From Brachybacterium sp036311905 (lineage in GTDB: Bacteria > Actinomycetota > Actinomycetes > Actinomycetales > Dermabacteraceae): DNA of 64,000 nt. The DNA is taken from assembly GCF_036311905.1 (NCBI RefSeq), contig NZ_JAZDCH010000018.1:83248-147247 (forward strand). The letters are read 5' to 3'. The first letter of the stretch is position 1. Every line of letters begins with the position of its first letter. Shown here in pieces: positions 32,505 through 40,913 of this stretch. The notes beneath the pieces were generated by a model that had not been told where the DNA came from, did no database searches, and worked only from the letters and a program-made list of their open reading frames with translations. Both the position numbers and the translations under genes were made by a program.

Positions 32505-34726
32505 TCCGGTACGACCAGGTCGCAGGACTCACCGGCGAGCAGGCCCAGCGCGTGCGCGCGCTCATCGACCGCAGCAGCGAGCTCTGGGACATGCCCGATG
32601 ACCTCGGCACGGTCCGCGCCTGGGAGGAGCAGATCGCGGCCTGCGAGGCGGAGGGCGTGCCCCACCTCGCGGCCAGCGGACGCTTCGGCCAGTACTCGAT
32701 CTACAGCACGGGCGGCAAACCGGCGGAGGCCCTCGACGCCTATGCGCGACTGATGCAGATCGTCGGCCGCTACGGCGACCACATCCACCCCGAGAACCTG
32801 AAGCGGTTCCTCGGCTCGGTCGCCAGCCTGGTGGTCACCGTGGGGGAGGACCCGTCCGTCCCGCGCGCCCAGCTCGAGCGCGTCGTCGACCTCGTGGAGA
32901 GGCCGACGATCGCGCACGGCTTCGACCTCTCGAACGTGACCCTCGCGCGGGCCCTCCTCGCCGCCGGGTTCGGGGAGCCGGAGCGCGCCATGACTCTGCT
33001 GGACCAGTGGCAGGGCATCGGCAGCCCCGAGTGGCCCCCCTTCGACGCCAACACCGTCACCTTCGAGATGATGATCCTCGAGGGCGTCGATCCCGGGCTG
33101 GCCGCGGCGACGCTCGCCCGCCGGTTCACGGCGATGGGCGTCCCGCCCGGACCGATCGACGTGGACCGGGACGACCACACCCAGCTCGTGCTGCTGCGGA
33201 CCACGTTCGGCTCGCTGTCCGCGCGGGCGGGGAGGTGGGACGTCGCCGCCCGGATCGGCGACGAGCTGCTCGACCAGTTCGGCATCGAGCGCCTCATCCG
33301 CTCCACGGAGATCGAGGACCTGCTCCTGGTGGTGGAGCATCGGCCGGAGGAGGCCCGACTCGCCGCCGACTTCGGCCTCGAGAACAGCCGGCTCGACCAC
33401 GTCGACTGGCAGCTCCAGGCCGCTCTCGCCCGCAGCCGTTCCCTCGAGGAGCCGGACGGCGAGGAGGCGGCGCTGCTGCGCGCGCTGGCCACGGAGGCCG
33501 CCGCGGCGCACGACGCCCGAGGCGGGACCGACGTCCACACCCGCGAGCTGCAACGCTTCTGGTTCGCCGGCCTGCCGCCCGCTGCGATCGCCGACGGCGA
33601 CGGTCCCGGGGCCGACGCCGACCCGCAGGACCGGGCCGAGCGGATCCTGCGCGCGGGGTGGATCCCGCGGCGCACCGCGCCCGTGACGCTCGATGCCGTT
33701 CCCATCTCGCTCACGGACCGCTACGTCGAGCTGCACGAGCTGTCGATGTCGATCCTGGAGGCCGAGTCCGCGGAGGAGGCCGAGGCGCTCGTCGCCGCCA
33801 CGATCACCCGTGCCCGCGAGCTGAGGTTGCCGATGGCGGAGTTCACCGCCCACCTCATGCACGCCTTCCACGCCTATCAGGCCGGCGACCACGAGGCGAT
33901 GGTGCTGCGCTACCCGCGGGTGCAGAGCGCCCAGAGGGCCGCGCCGGACGGCATCGAGCCGGCCCTCGAGAAGGCCGCCGCGGGGCTCTTCGTCCCGGTC
34001 GTCCTCACCGCCCTGGATCTGCCCTCGATCACGCTCGAGCGCATCGCGGAGATCATCTCCGCGGAGACGGAGTTGCGCGCCGTGACCGGGATGCCCACCA
34101 CGCCGCTCGCCGTGGCCGAGCTCGCCCGCGCGGCCCACCTCGGACGGAGTACGGAGATCGGCCCGCGGCTCGAGGAGGTCCGCTCCCGACTGGCCGCCGA
34201 GACGAGCGACGTGGACCCCTTCGACGTGCACCTCGACCTGGCGCGGATCCTCGCCCCGGTGGATCCCGGCGCGATCCCGGAGATCGCGGGCGGCGTGCTG
34301 AACCGCTCGCACGACCCCGCGCAGCAGCGGCCGGCGCACGCCTGGCTGACCTGGTCCGCACTCCGCGCGGGGAGGTCCGCGGAGGAGTACGTCGCCGCGG
34401 TCATCGCGCAGCTCGAGACGGTCGACCGGGACCTCGAGGAGTTCGGGGACCTGCCGCGGTCGGTCCTGCTCGAGGTCGCCTCCCACGATCCGCGGGCGCG
34501 GGGCTGGGTGCTCGAGGTCGCCCTCGCCGACGCGACCCCGGGGGACCCGACCCACCTCGACACCTTCGCCGGCGCGGCGCGCCTCCTGCTCGACCACGCA
34601 CCGGCGGACGAGCGCGGCCCGCGGCTGCGCGAGGACGCCCTCCGGATCGCCGCGGCCCTCGATCGCCGCAACGGCAGCACGGTGCAGTCCGCGCTGCTGC
34701 GGAAGCGGTTCTTCCCGGAGGGGTGA
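32501..34726 (+). CDS. Large helical, TPR-like partner of the Hsp90 protein
   Basis: A 741-residue, almost entirely helical protein with degenerate tetratricopeptide-like pairs (for example GGKPAEALDAYARLMQIVGRYG, where A-Y-L spacing fits TPR; later SARAGRWDVAARIGDELLDQFG and AESAEEAEALVAATITRARELR; landmarks only). No enzyme motif, signal peptide or membrane segment is seen. ATG 32501 overlaps the Hsp90 stop, so synthesis is coupled. TPR domains are established Hsp90 co-chaperone folds in eukaryotes; a bacterial analogue encoded in the same operon is a reasonable inference. The frame is open far upstream, but that part is a shadow of the Hsp90 gene. Confidence 0.75.
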   Translation: MIRYDQVAGLTGEQAQRVRALIDRSSELWDMPDDLGTVRAWEEQIAACEAEGVPHLAASGRFGQYSIYSTGGKPAEALDAYARLMQIVGRYGDHIHPENLKRFLGSVASLVVTVGEDPSVPRAQLERVVDLVERPTIAHGFDLSNVTLARALLAAGFGEPERAMTLLDQWQGIGSPEWPPFDANTVTFEMMILEGVDPGLAAATLARRFTAMGVPPGPIDVDRDDHTQLVLLRTTFGSLSARAGRWDVAARIGDELLDQFGIERLIRSTEIEDLLLVVEHRPEEARLAADFGLENSRLDHVDWQLQAALARSRSLEEPDGEEAALLRALATEAAAAHDARGGTDVHTRELQRFWFAGLPPAAIADGDGPGADADPQDRAERILRAGWIPRRTAPVTLDAVPISLTDRYVELHELSMSILEAESAEEAEALVAATITRARELRLPMAEFTAHLMHAFHAYQAGDHEAMVLRYPRVQSAQRAAPDGIEPALEKAAAGLFVPVVLTALDLPSITLERIAEIISAETELRAVTGMPTTPLAVAELARAAHLGRSTEIGPRLEEVRSRLAAETSDVDPFDVHLDLARILAPVDPGAIPEIAGGVLNRSHDPAQQRPAHAWLTWSALRAGRSAEEYVAAVIAQLETVDRDLEEFGDLPRSVLLEVASHDPRARGWVLEVALADATPGDPTHLDTFAGAARLLLDHAPADERGPRLREDALRIAAALDRRNGSTVQSALLRKRFFPEG

Positions 34727-34785
34727 GGGACCGCGCGCCGCGTGCTAGGGTCGGAACCGAGCATCCGCCCGCCGGAAGGACCACC

Positions 34786-35784
34786 ATGCGCCGCAGCATC
34801 GTCAACGACCCCGACCAGCTCGTCCCGGAGGCGCTCGAGGGGTTCGTCCTCAGCCATCCGGGACGCCTCGCCTTCGACGTCGAGCACCGCTTCGTGCGCC
34901 GGGCCGAGCCCGCACAGGGGAAGGTCGGCCTCGTCTCCGGGGGCGGCTCCGGTCACGAGCCGCTGCACGCAGGCTTCGTCGGCCCCGGGATGCTCGACGT
35001 CGCGGTCGCCGGCGCCGTGTTCGCGAGCCCCACCGCGCTGCAGGTCCTCGAGGCCACGAAGGCGGCGGACTCCGGACGGGGCGTCGTCCAGATCGTCAAG
35101 AACTACACCGGCGACGTGCTGAACTTCCGCATCGCCGGCGAGATCAGCGGCGACGACCAGGTGGAGACCGAGATCGTGCTGGTCGACGACGATCTCGCGA
35201 CCGAGTCCGCCGACGGCGGCGGGCCGGGCCGCCGCGGCACCGCAGCCACCGTCATCGTCGAGAAGATCTGCGGGGCCGCCGCCGAGGAGGGTCAGGACCT
35301 CGCCGCGGTCGCCGAGGTGGGGCGGAGGGTCGCCGCCTCCGCGCGCACCATGAGCCTGGCGCTCGCCGCCGGCACCCACCCCGGCGACGACGAGCCGCAG
35401 TTCACGCTCGAGGCCGACGAGGTCGAGCTGGGCGTCGGGATCCACGGCGAGCGCGCCGCCCGCCGCGTCCCCTTCACCACCGCCGACGGCCTCACCGACT
35501 TGCTGCTCGACCCGCTGCTCGAGGAGCTCCACCTGGAGCGCGGCACCGAGGTGCTCGCGATCGTCAACGGGCTCGGCGGCACCTACCCGCTCGAGCTGAA
35601 CCTCGTCGCCCGCCGACTCCACCACCGCCTCCGCGATGCGGGGATGGCGGTGGGCCGCAGCCTCGTCGGCTCCTACGTGACGAGCCTCGACATGCACGGC
35701 GTGTCCCTGACGCTGCTGCCGTTGGACGAGGAGCTGACCCGCCTGTGGGACGCGCCCGTGACCACCCCTGCCCTGACCTGGTGA
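34786..35784 (+). CDS. dhaK: Dihydroxyacetone kinase subunit DhaK
   Basis: DhaK binds dihydroxyacetone covalently through a histidine. The 332-residue protein has GLVSGGGSGHEPLHAGFVG (48-66, substrate loop), IVKNYTGDVLNF and ELGVGIHGE with the hemiaminal histidine H220. YPLELNLVARRL and LVGSYVTSLDMHGVSLTLL are standard C-terminal landmarks. The length matches PTS-type DhaK. SD GGAAGGA precedes ATG 34786, and TAGGGT about 45 bp upstream is a likely -10 box. dhaL follows after 11 bp. Confidence 0.93.
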   Translation: MRRSIVNDPDQLVPEALEGFVLSHPGRLAFDVEHRFVRRAEPAQGKVGLVSGGGSGHEPLHAGFVGPGMLDVAVAGAVFASPTALQVLEATKAADSGRGVVQIVKNYTGDVLNFRIAGEISGDDQVETEIVLVDDDLATESADGGGPGRRGTAATVIVEKICGAAAEEGQDLAAVAEVGRRVAASARTMSLALAAGTHPGDDEPQFTLEADEVELGVGIHGERAARRVPFTTADGLTDLLLDPLLEELHLERGTEVLAIVNGLGGTYPLELNLVARRLHHRLRDAGMAVGRSLVGSYVTSLDMHGVSLTLLPLDEELTRLWDAPVTTPALTW

Positions 35785-35795
35785 GGAGCACACCG

Positions 35796-36455
35796 ATGAC
35801 TGTTCACGCCCTGCCCGATGCCCTCGGCCGCACGTTCGTCACGACCCTCCAAGGGGCGCTCGAGATCGCCGCGCCCGCGCTCGGCGACCTCGACCGTCGC
35901 GCCGGAGACGGCGACTTCGGCGACAACGTCCGCACCGCCATGAAGAACCTCGGCCGCGAGCTCGAGGGCGCGGAGCCCGCCGACTACCGCGGTTGGGTCA
36001 CCGCCGTGTCCCGCGCCTGGCTGGGCGTCGGCGGCACGTCCGGCCCGCTGCTCGGCATGTTCTTCCGCGATCTCGCGAAGGCCGCCGACGACGGGGCGGT
36101 CCCCGACCTCGCGGCGCTCACCGCCGCGCTCGCCGCCGGCCAGGCCGTGATCCAGAAGTACGGCGAGGCCGAGGTGGGGGACCGCACCATGGTCGACGCC
36201 CTCGCCCCGGCCGTCACGGCGCTCCAAGAGGCTGGAGAGTCCGAGGCAGGGCCGGCCCTCGCCGCCGCTGAACGGGCCGCGGTCGAGGCGGCCCGCGGCA
36301 CCGCCGAGCTCACCGCGCGTCGCGGACGCGCCAGCTACGTCGGCGACAGCGCGCAGGGCGTGATGGACCCCGGCGCCTGCGCCATGGCGCTGGTGATCGG
36401 GGCGCTGCGGGCGGCGGCCGACGGGGGTGAGGTCGACACGGACTGGATCGGCTGA
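35796..36455 (+). CDS. dhaL: Dihydroxyacetone kinase subunit DhaL
   Basis: DhaL is the nucleotide-binding partner that phosphorylates DhaK-bound dihydroxyacetone. Here it has 219 residues with the magnesium/ADP motif RRAGDGDFGDN (aspartates near 36-41), GGTSGPLLGMFF and VGDRTMVDAL, then RRGRASYVGDSAQGVMDPGA, the conserved end (landmarks GDSAQGVMDPG). In PTS-linked systems bound ADP is rephosphorylated by DhaM. No DhaM, EI or HPr gene is near, so DhaM is elsewhere or replaced. SD GTGAGGAG overlaps the dhaK stop. Together the pair feeds dihydroxyacetone phosphate into glycolysis, also the end product of inositol breakdown. Confidence 0.92.
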   Translation: MTVHALPDALGRTFVTTLQGALEIAAPALGDLDRRAGDGDFGDNVRTAMKNLGRELEGAEPADYRGWVTAVSRAWLGVGGTSGPLLGMFFRDLAKAADDGAVPDLAALTAALAAGQAVIQKYGEAEVGDRTMVDALAPAVTALQEAGESEAGPALAAAERAAVEAARGTAELTARRGRASYVGDSAQGVMDPGACAMALVIGALRAAADGGEVDTDWIG

Positions 36456-36518
36456 GGGCTCGACCCTCCGGTTCGGTCCGCGCCGCCGACCCTCCGCATC
36501 ACCCCGCCGCGCTGGCCC

Positions 36519-37169
36519 TCAGATCGTGATCTCGCGCCCGTCCTCCGTGCGCAGCACCAGCTCGAAGCGGCTGCCCTGGCCCTCGCGGATCTCGGCGAGG
36601 GCGTCGCCGAGGCCGAGCGCGGCGGTGGCCTCGCGCAGCGGCTCGGGGTTGACCTCGATCCGGGCGAAGGAGACCAGCTCGATCGTGGGGAGATCGCCGA
36701 GCCCGGGCTGGTCCGCGGTGCCCCAGTCGATGAGGAAGGGCAGGCCGTAGTTCACCGGCGGCGGGGCCTGGGTCAGGCGCCATTCCAGGGTGTCGCCGGA
36801 CGGGGTGGTGCGCGAGAGAGGCTGCGGGTCGCCGAGCTCCACGCCGCCGGCCCGTGCCGCCGCGACGACGCCGTCGAGGCCGCCGGGATGCGCGGCGTAG
36901 GTGATCAGCGTCGGCTTCCGCAGCCGGTGGATGTTGAACAGCTTCGGCAGCGCCTCGCCCTCCCGCTCCGGATCCGGGCCGACCAGCTCGAGGTAGTGGG
37001 GCCGGCGCTCGCCGCCGACGGTGAGCGCGACCAGCGCGTTCGCGGTGCCGACAGGGTGGCTCCCACCCGGCGCGGCGGTCACGCCGGTGAGATCGCGGAA
37101 CCAGCCGACGAGCTCCTCGAGGGACGGGCCGGCGATGACGATGTGGTCCAGCAGCGGGGGAACGTTCAT
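36519..37169 (-). CDS. Glyoxalase-like (VOC) domain protein
   Basis: A 216-residue protein of the glyoxalase-like domain family (PF13468 type): LLDHIVIAGPSLEELVGWFRDLTGV opens it (landmark DHIVIAG), HYLELVGPDPER follows, and GLPFLIDWGTADQPG is a characteristic middle strand. No clear metal triad beyond H and E in those motifs. ATG 37169 has no SD but TATCGT 7 nt upstream, so translation is probably leaderless. It converges with dhaL. Substrate unknown. Confidence 0.78.
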   Translation of the reverse strand: MNVPPLLDHIVIAGPSLEELVGWFRDLTGVTAAPGGSHPVGTANALVALTVGGERRPHYLELVGPDPEREGEALPKLFNIHRLRKPTLITYAAHPGGLDGVVAAARAGGVELGDPQPLSRTTPSGDTLEWRLTQAPPPVNYGLPFLIDWGTADQPGLGDLPTIELVSFARIEVNPEPLREATAALGLGDALAEIREGQGSRFELVLRTEDGREITI

Positions 37170-37274
37170 GCCCCCGACGATAGCCCTCGCCGTCGCACCG
37201 TCGCGCCGGACCGTTCCTCCCCACGCCCACCCGTCCACAGCCGCGAGGCGCGGCCTGTTACGTGTCAGTGCCCC

Positions 37275-37289
37275 GTGATGCAATATCAC
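37275..37289. promoter_or_regulatory. Inverted repeat GTGAT-N5-ATCAC upstream of the LuxR-type gene
   Basis: GTGATGCAATATCAC is a dyad with perfect 5-bp arms and a 5-nt centre, AT-rich against its surroundings. It lies about 90 bp upstream of the LuxR-type regulator, in the 211-bp divergent gap with the glyoxalase-like gene. It fits an autoregulatory or global-regulator site. Confidence 0.45.
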
Positions 37290-37380
37290 TTCAGGGGCTG
37301 AGACCTGTGCGGACCCGAGCTGGACCTCGGGCCCACAGGCGAACCCCGCGTCGGCTGATCCGCGGGGGAACGAGGGGAGG

Positions 37381-39819
37381 GTGCGCGTGCTCCATCGTCG
37401 ACTGCTCGATGCGCTCGACGCCGCCTCCTCGCTGCTGTTCTTCGAGGCGGTGCCCGGCAGCGGTCGGTCCACCGTGCTCCACCAGTGGGAGAGCCAGGCG
37501 GTTCCGGAGTCGGGCGAGATCCGGCTGCTCTTCGACGCCCGCCACATTCCGCGGCATCGGCCCGAGCGGTTGCAGCTGCTGCTGACCGCACTGCGGCACA
37601 AGTTCGGGGAGAGCGGCGGGGAACTCTCCCTGGACGAGGAGCGTCTCCGCGACAGCACCTTCCGGATCCTGCGCGATCTCGGCCGGCCCGTCTCGATCGG
37701 CATCCTCGAGGCCGATCACCTGCCCGTCGAGATCTTCGACGCCGCGCTCACGCTCCTCCCGGCCGGTGTCCGGCTGCTCGTCGTCGGTGTGGACATGTCC
37801 CCGCTCGTCCGCCGGGCCGAGGAGCTGGGCCACTACTTCACGATGCTCGGGGAGAGCGATGCCCAGCTCACCCTCGAGGAGACCCGCGCCCTCGTCGCCG
37901 AGCGCGGTGTCGAACTGTCCGAGCAGGCCGCCACCGCCCTCCGGCGGGCCACCCACGGCCACCCCGGCATGATCCTCACCAGCCTCGACGCTCTGCCCGT
38001 CGACGCCGACGCAGGCCTGCTCACCCGGGACCGGGCCCTCGGCGCCTACCTCATGGTCGGCGCCGGGAACTGGGGGCCGGCTCCCTTCGCCGCCTTCCTC
38101 GGCCTCGTGCTGCAGACCCCGCGGATCACCACGCGCGAGGCGGAGGCGCTCGGCGACCCCGCCACCGCCGCCCGCTACCTCGACCGGATGGTCGCGCTCG
38201 GTCTGGGGACCCGGGTGTGGCACGACGGCCTGCGCATGCGGGTCTTCCGCTGGGACCGGTCGATCCGTCAGATGCTGCTGCACTCGGCGCTCACCCGCTC
38301 CACCCCGACCCTCGAGCTCGACCATCGCCTGGTCGAGGCCGCCCGCCGCACCGGCGACCACGAGCTGCTGGTCACCGCCCTGGTCTCCCGCGGGGAGCTC
38401 GCTGAGGCCGAGGAGCTGCTGGCGGAGCAGATCTGGGACGTGCTGCCGGATGCACTGTCCTCGCTGTGGGCGCCGCTGCAGCGGATCAGCCCGCTCTCCC
38501 TCGAGGAGCATCCGTCTCTGCTGCTCGCCCGGCTGCGGCTCAGCCCGCACCGCGCGGAGTCCCCGGTCTCCCTGCGCGCTGCGCTGCGCGCCCTGCGCAT
38601 CCACCTCGAGACCACCGGGTCCGACGCCCCCTGGGACCGGATGGGGCACCTCGCCCATGCCTTCGCCCTCGCCCTCTACGCGGGCGAGCGCGAAGGGATG
38701 ATCGAGGTGTTCACCCGGCTGCGGGCCCTGATCGCGGACCTCTCCGGCACGGAGGCCGCCGAGGCGGCCCGTCCCCGAGATGTCTGCGTGCTGCTGCTCG
38801 TGGTCGACACCGCCTTCCGCAGCGGCAACGCCATCCCCGCCGCGGAGATCGCGCGCTTCGCCGTCCAGGTGATCGAGACCGATCCGGCCCGGCTCGATCC
38901 GCGCGGGGTTCGCACGGAGTCGGCGCTGCGCGTGATCCTCCACGACCATCGCGCCCGCGGACTCGAGGACGGCCTGGACCCCGAGCCCCTGCTCGCCGGG
39001 TCCCAGCGCCTGCACCGCGACGTGGACGTGCTGGCCGCCGCCATGTGCTTCATGTGGGAGGCGATGGACGCGGGCGAGTTCGAGGCGGCCGACGCATACC
39101 TTCAGGCCGCCACCGAGCGCCTCCCCGATCCCGAGGGGCTGCCGCTGCTGCAGCTCATGCGCGCCCACATCGCCGTCTACCGGCAGGCCCCGGCGAAGCT
39201 CGCGACCTACGCCAGCGCCTACGAGCGCGCCACCCTCTCCGTCCCCCAGGACTTCGCGCAATCCGGGCACAGCCAGATGCAGCGGATCACCGACTTCCTC
39301 GCCCGCCAGCTGGGCCGGCCCCTGCCGAGCCCCGGCTTCCTGCCCGCCAGCCCGGTGCCCGGGCGGCCGTTCTACCCGCGCACCGAGTTCACCGTGCTGC
39401 TCATGGAGAGCCTCTACGCGCTGCGCGAGGGCCGGATCCCCAGCGTGCGCGTCGCCCTCGCGAAGGCCACCGCCCTCATTCCACGCCGTGACCTGGGCCT
39501 GTACGTGCTCAGCCATGCGACCGCCGCGGAGGTCTCCGAGCTGGTGCGCATCTCCCAGGAGGTGCCCGGGGGTGATTCCCTGCGCCTCGAACGGGCGATG
39601 CGCTACGCGGGGCACTTCGCGCGCCGCCCCTTCGAGCTATCGGATCGCGAACGGGAGGTGCTCGAGCTGCTGCGCCGTGGCGCGACCAATCCCGAGATGG
39701 CCGAGGCGATGTTCGTCTCGGTGAACACCGTGAAGTCCCACCGGCTCACCCTGATGCGGAAGCTCGGCGCCTCCAACCGGGACGAGGCGCTCGCCGCCGC
39801 CGATCACTGGCGGCTCTGA
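37381..39819 (+). CDS. LuxR-family regulator with MalT-like STAND architecture
   Basis: An 812-residue protein. The N-terminus has a P-loop-like FEAVPGSGRSTVL (about 21-33), although the usual GK[ST] is GRST, so nucleotide binding may be altered. The middle is helical and repeat-like, as in MalT/LAL regulators. The C-terminus (about 750-812) is a LuxR-type helix-turn-helix: LSDREREVLELLRRGATNPEMAE and VSVNTVKSHRLTLMRKLG (landmarks). It probably activates genes in response to a ligand or partner protein. GTG 37381 or GTG 37387 can be the start; GAGGGGAGG lies just upstream and favours either. It has no partner operon, and its targets are unknown. Confidence 0.83.
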   Translation: MRVLHRRLLDALDAASSLLFFEAVPGSGRSTVLHQWESQAVPESGEIRLLFDARHIPRHRPERLQLLLTALRHKFGESGGELSLDEERLRDSTFRILRDLGRPVSIGILEADHLPVEIFDAALTLLPAGVRLLVVGVDMSPLVRRAEELGHYFTMLGESDAQLTLEETRALVAERGVELSEQAATALRRATHGHPGMILTSLDALPVDADAGLLTRDRALGAYLMVGAGNWGPAPFAAFLGLVLQTPRITTREAEALGDPATAARYLDRMVALGLGTRVWHDGLRMRVFRWDRSIRQMLLHSALTRSTPTLELDHRLVEAARRTGDHELLVTALVSRGELAEAEELLAEQIWDVLPDALSSLWAPLQRISPLSLEEHPSLLLARLRLSPHRAESPVSLRAALRALRIHLETTGSDAPWDRMGHLAHAFALALYAGEREGMIEVFTRLRALIADLSGTEAAEAARPRDVCVLLLVVDTAFRSGNAIPAAEIARFAVQVIETDPARLDPRGVRTESALRVILHDHRARGLEDGLDPEPLLAGSQRLHRDVDVLAAAMCFMWEAMDAGEFEAADAYLQAATERLPDPEGLPLLQLMRAHIAVYRQAPAKLATYASAYERATLSVPQDFAQSGHSQMQRITDFLARQLGRPLPSPGFLPASPVPGRPFYPRTEFTVLLMESLYALREGRIPSVRVALAKATALIPRRDLGLYVLSHATAAEVSELVRISQEVPGGDSLRLERAMRYAGHFARRPFELSDREREVLELLRRGATNPEMAEAMFVSVNTVKSHRLTLMRKLGASNRDEALAAADHWRL

Positions 39820-39845
39820 GCCCGACGCCGCAGCCGCGACCACAC

Positions 39846-39891
39846 GACCCGCCCGGCGGGACAGCCCTGCCGACCCGCCCGGCGGGGCAGC
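39846..39891. terminator. Duplicated palindromic element between convergent genes
   Basis: Two copies of GACCCGCCCGGCGGGRCAGC (39846-39865 and 39872-39891) lie between the LuxR-type gene and the LacI gene. Each contains the palindrome CCCGCCCGGCGGG-like core, and the flanking CTGCC/GGCAG arms add a second hairpin. A bidirectional terminator is the simplest reading. Confidence 0.55.
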
Positions 39892-39895
39892 GCCG

Positions 39896-40873
39896 CTACC
39901 CGGCCCAGGCGGGCGGGAGCAACGTCGTGCGCGGCTCCGCCCCCGGCTCGCGCAGCAGCCGGACCAGCTCCCGCACCGCGAGCGCGCTCACGTCGGCCTG
40001 GCGCGGAGTGAGCCGGGGCAGCGTGGCGACCGGGCCGCCCACCCCGTCCAGGGGCTGGTCGGCGAAGGAGATCACCACGCGGTCCTCACGGCCGAGCCGC
40101 CCCGCGAGGGCCAGCGCGAACAGCAGCTCCTGCTCCTGCGACAGCCCGAACAGAGCGGTCCGCCCCCGGGCCCCGTCGAACGACGCATCAAGGGCGACCA
40201 CCTCCTCCGGCGTGCCCGGGGCGATCACCACCTCGAGCTCGGTGGGCGCCGCGGCCCGCAGACCCCGCAGGAAGCGGGAGACGTCGTTGCGGCGGCTCCT
40301 CTCGTCCAGCTGCCCGAACAGCAGCAGCCGCGCGCAGCCCGCCGCGAGCGCGCCCTCGACGACCTTCGCCCCGAGCAGCTCGAAGTCCAGGTCCACCACG
40401 GACGCCCCCGGCATCTCGTCCGGCTTGCCGAGGGACACGCAGGGAAGCCCCGAGGCCGCCACCGCGTCCAGCCGCTCGTCCTGCCGCGAGATCTCCATCA
40501 GGATCAGCCCGTCGCACAGACCGGTGCCGGCGACCCGCCGCACCCCGGCGGCGCCCTCGTCGGCCGTCACCACCAGCACGTCCAGGTCGAAGCGGCGGGC
40601 CTCCTGCGAGATCGCGACCAGGAACGGCATCGGGCCGGCGGGGCGGGGCGCGGTGGCCGGGACCATCAGCCCGATCACCCCGGAGCGGCGCGAGCGCAGC
40701 GTGCGCGCCCCCGAGTTCGGGTGGTAGCCGAGCTCCTCGATCGCTGCCTCGATGCGCCGCCGCGTCTCCTCGGAGATGGGCCGTGCCCCGGTGAGGGCGT
40801 AGCTCACGGTGGACTGCGAGACACCGGCCAGCCGCGCCACGTCCTGGCTCGTCGGCGCCGCCCGCTTCACCAC
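39896..40873 (-). CDS. LacI-family transcriptional regulator
   Basis: About 325 residues from GTG 40873 (GTG 40870 is also possible; SD GGGGAG). The LacI helix-turn-helix is TSQDVARLAGVSQSTVSYAL, with the hinge helix in RPISEETRRRIEAAIEELGYHPN. The periplasmic-binding-protein-like effector domain starts at SGVIGLMVPA and contains VVDLDFELLGAKVVEGALAAG (landmark). An upstream open stretch overlapping the dehydrogenase end is rejected. It is third in the thuA-dehydrogenase operon, and a perfect 20-bp palindrome in front of thuA is its probable operator. The inducer is likely the sugar handled by ThuA. Confidence 0.88.
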   Translation of the reverse strand: MVKRAAPTSQDVARLAGVSQSTVSYALTGARPISEETRRRIEAAIEELGYHPNSGARTLRSRRSGVIGLMVPATAPRPAGPMPFLVAISQEARRFDLDVLVVTADEGAAGVRRVAGTGLCDGLILMEISRQDERLDAVAASGLPCVSLGKPDEMPGASVVDLDFELLGAKVVEGALAAGCARLLLFGQLDERSRRNDVSRFLRGLRAAAPTELEVVIAPGTPEEVVALDASFDGARGRTALFGLSQEQELLFALALAGRLGREDRVVISFADQPLDGVGGPVATLPRLTPRQADVSALAVRELVRLLREPGAEPRTTLLPPAWAG

Positions 40874-40913
40874 CGCTGCTCCCCGCTCTCCGAGGAGGCC
40901 CCGGCTCGTCCGC

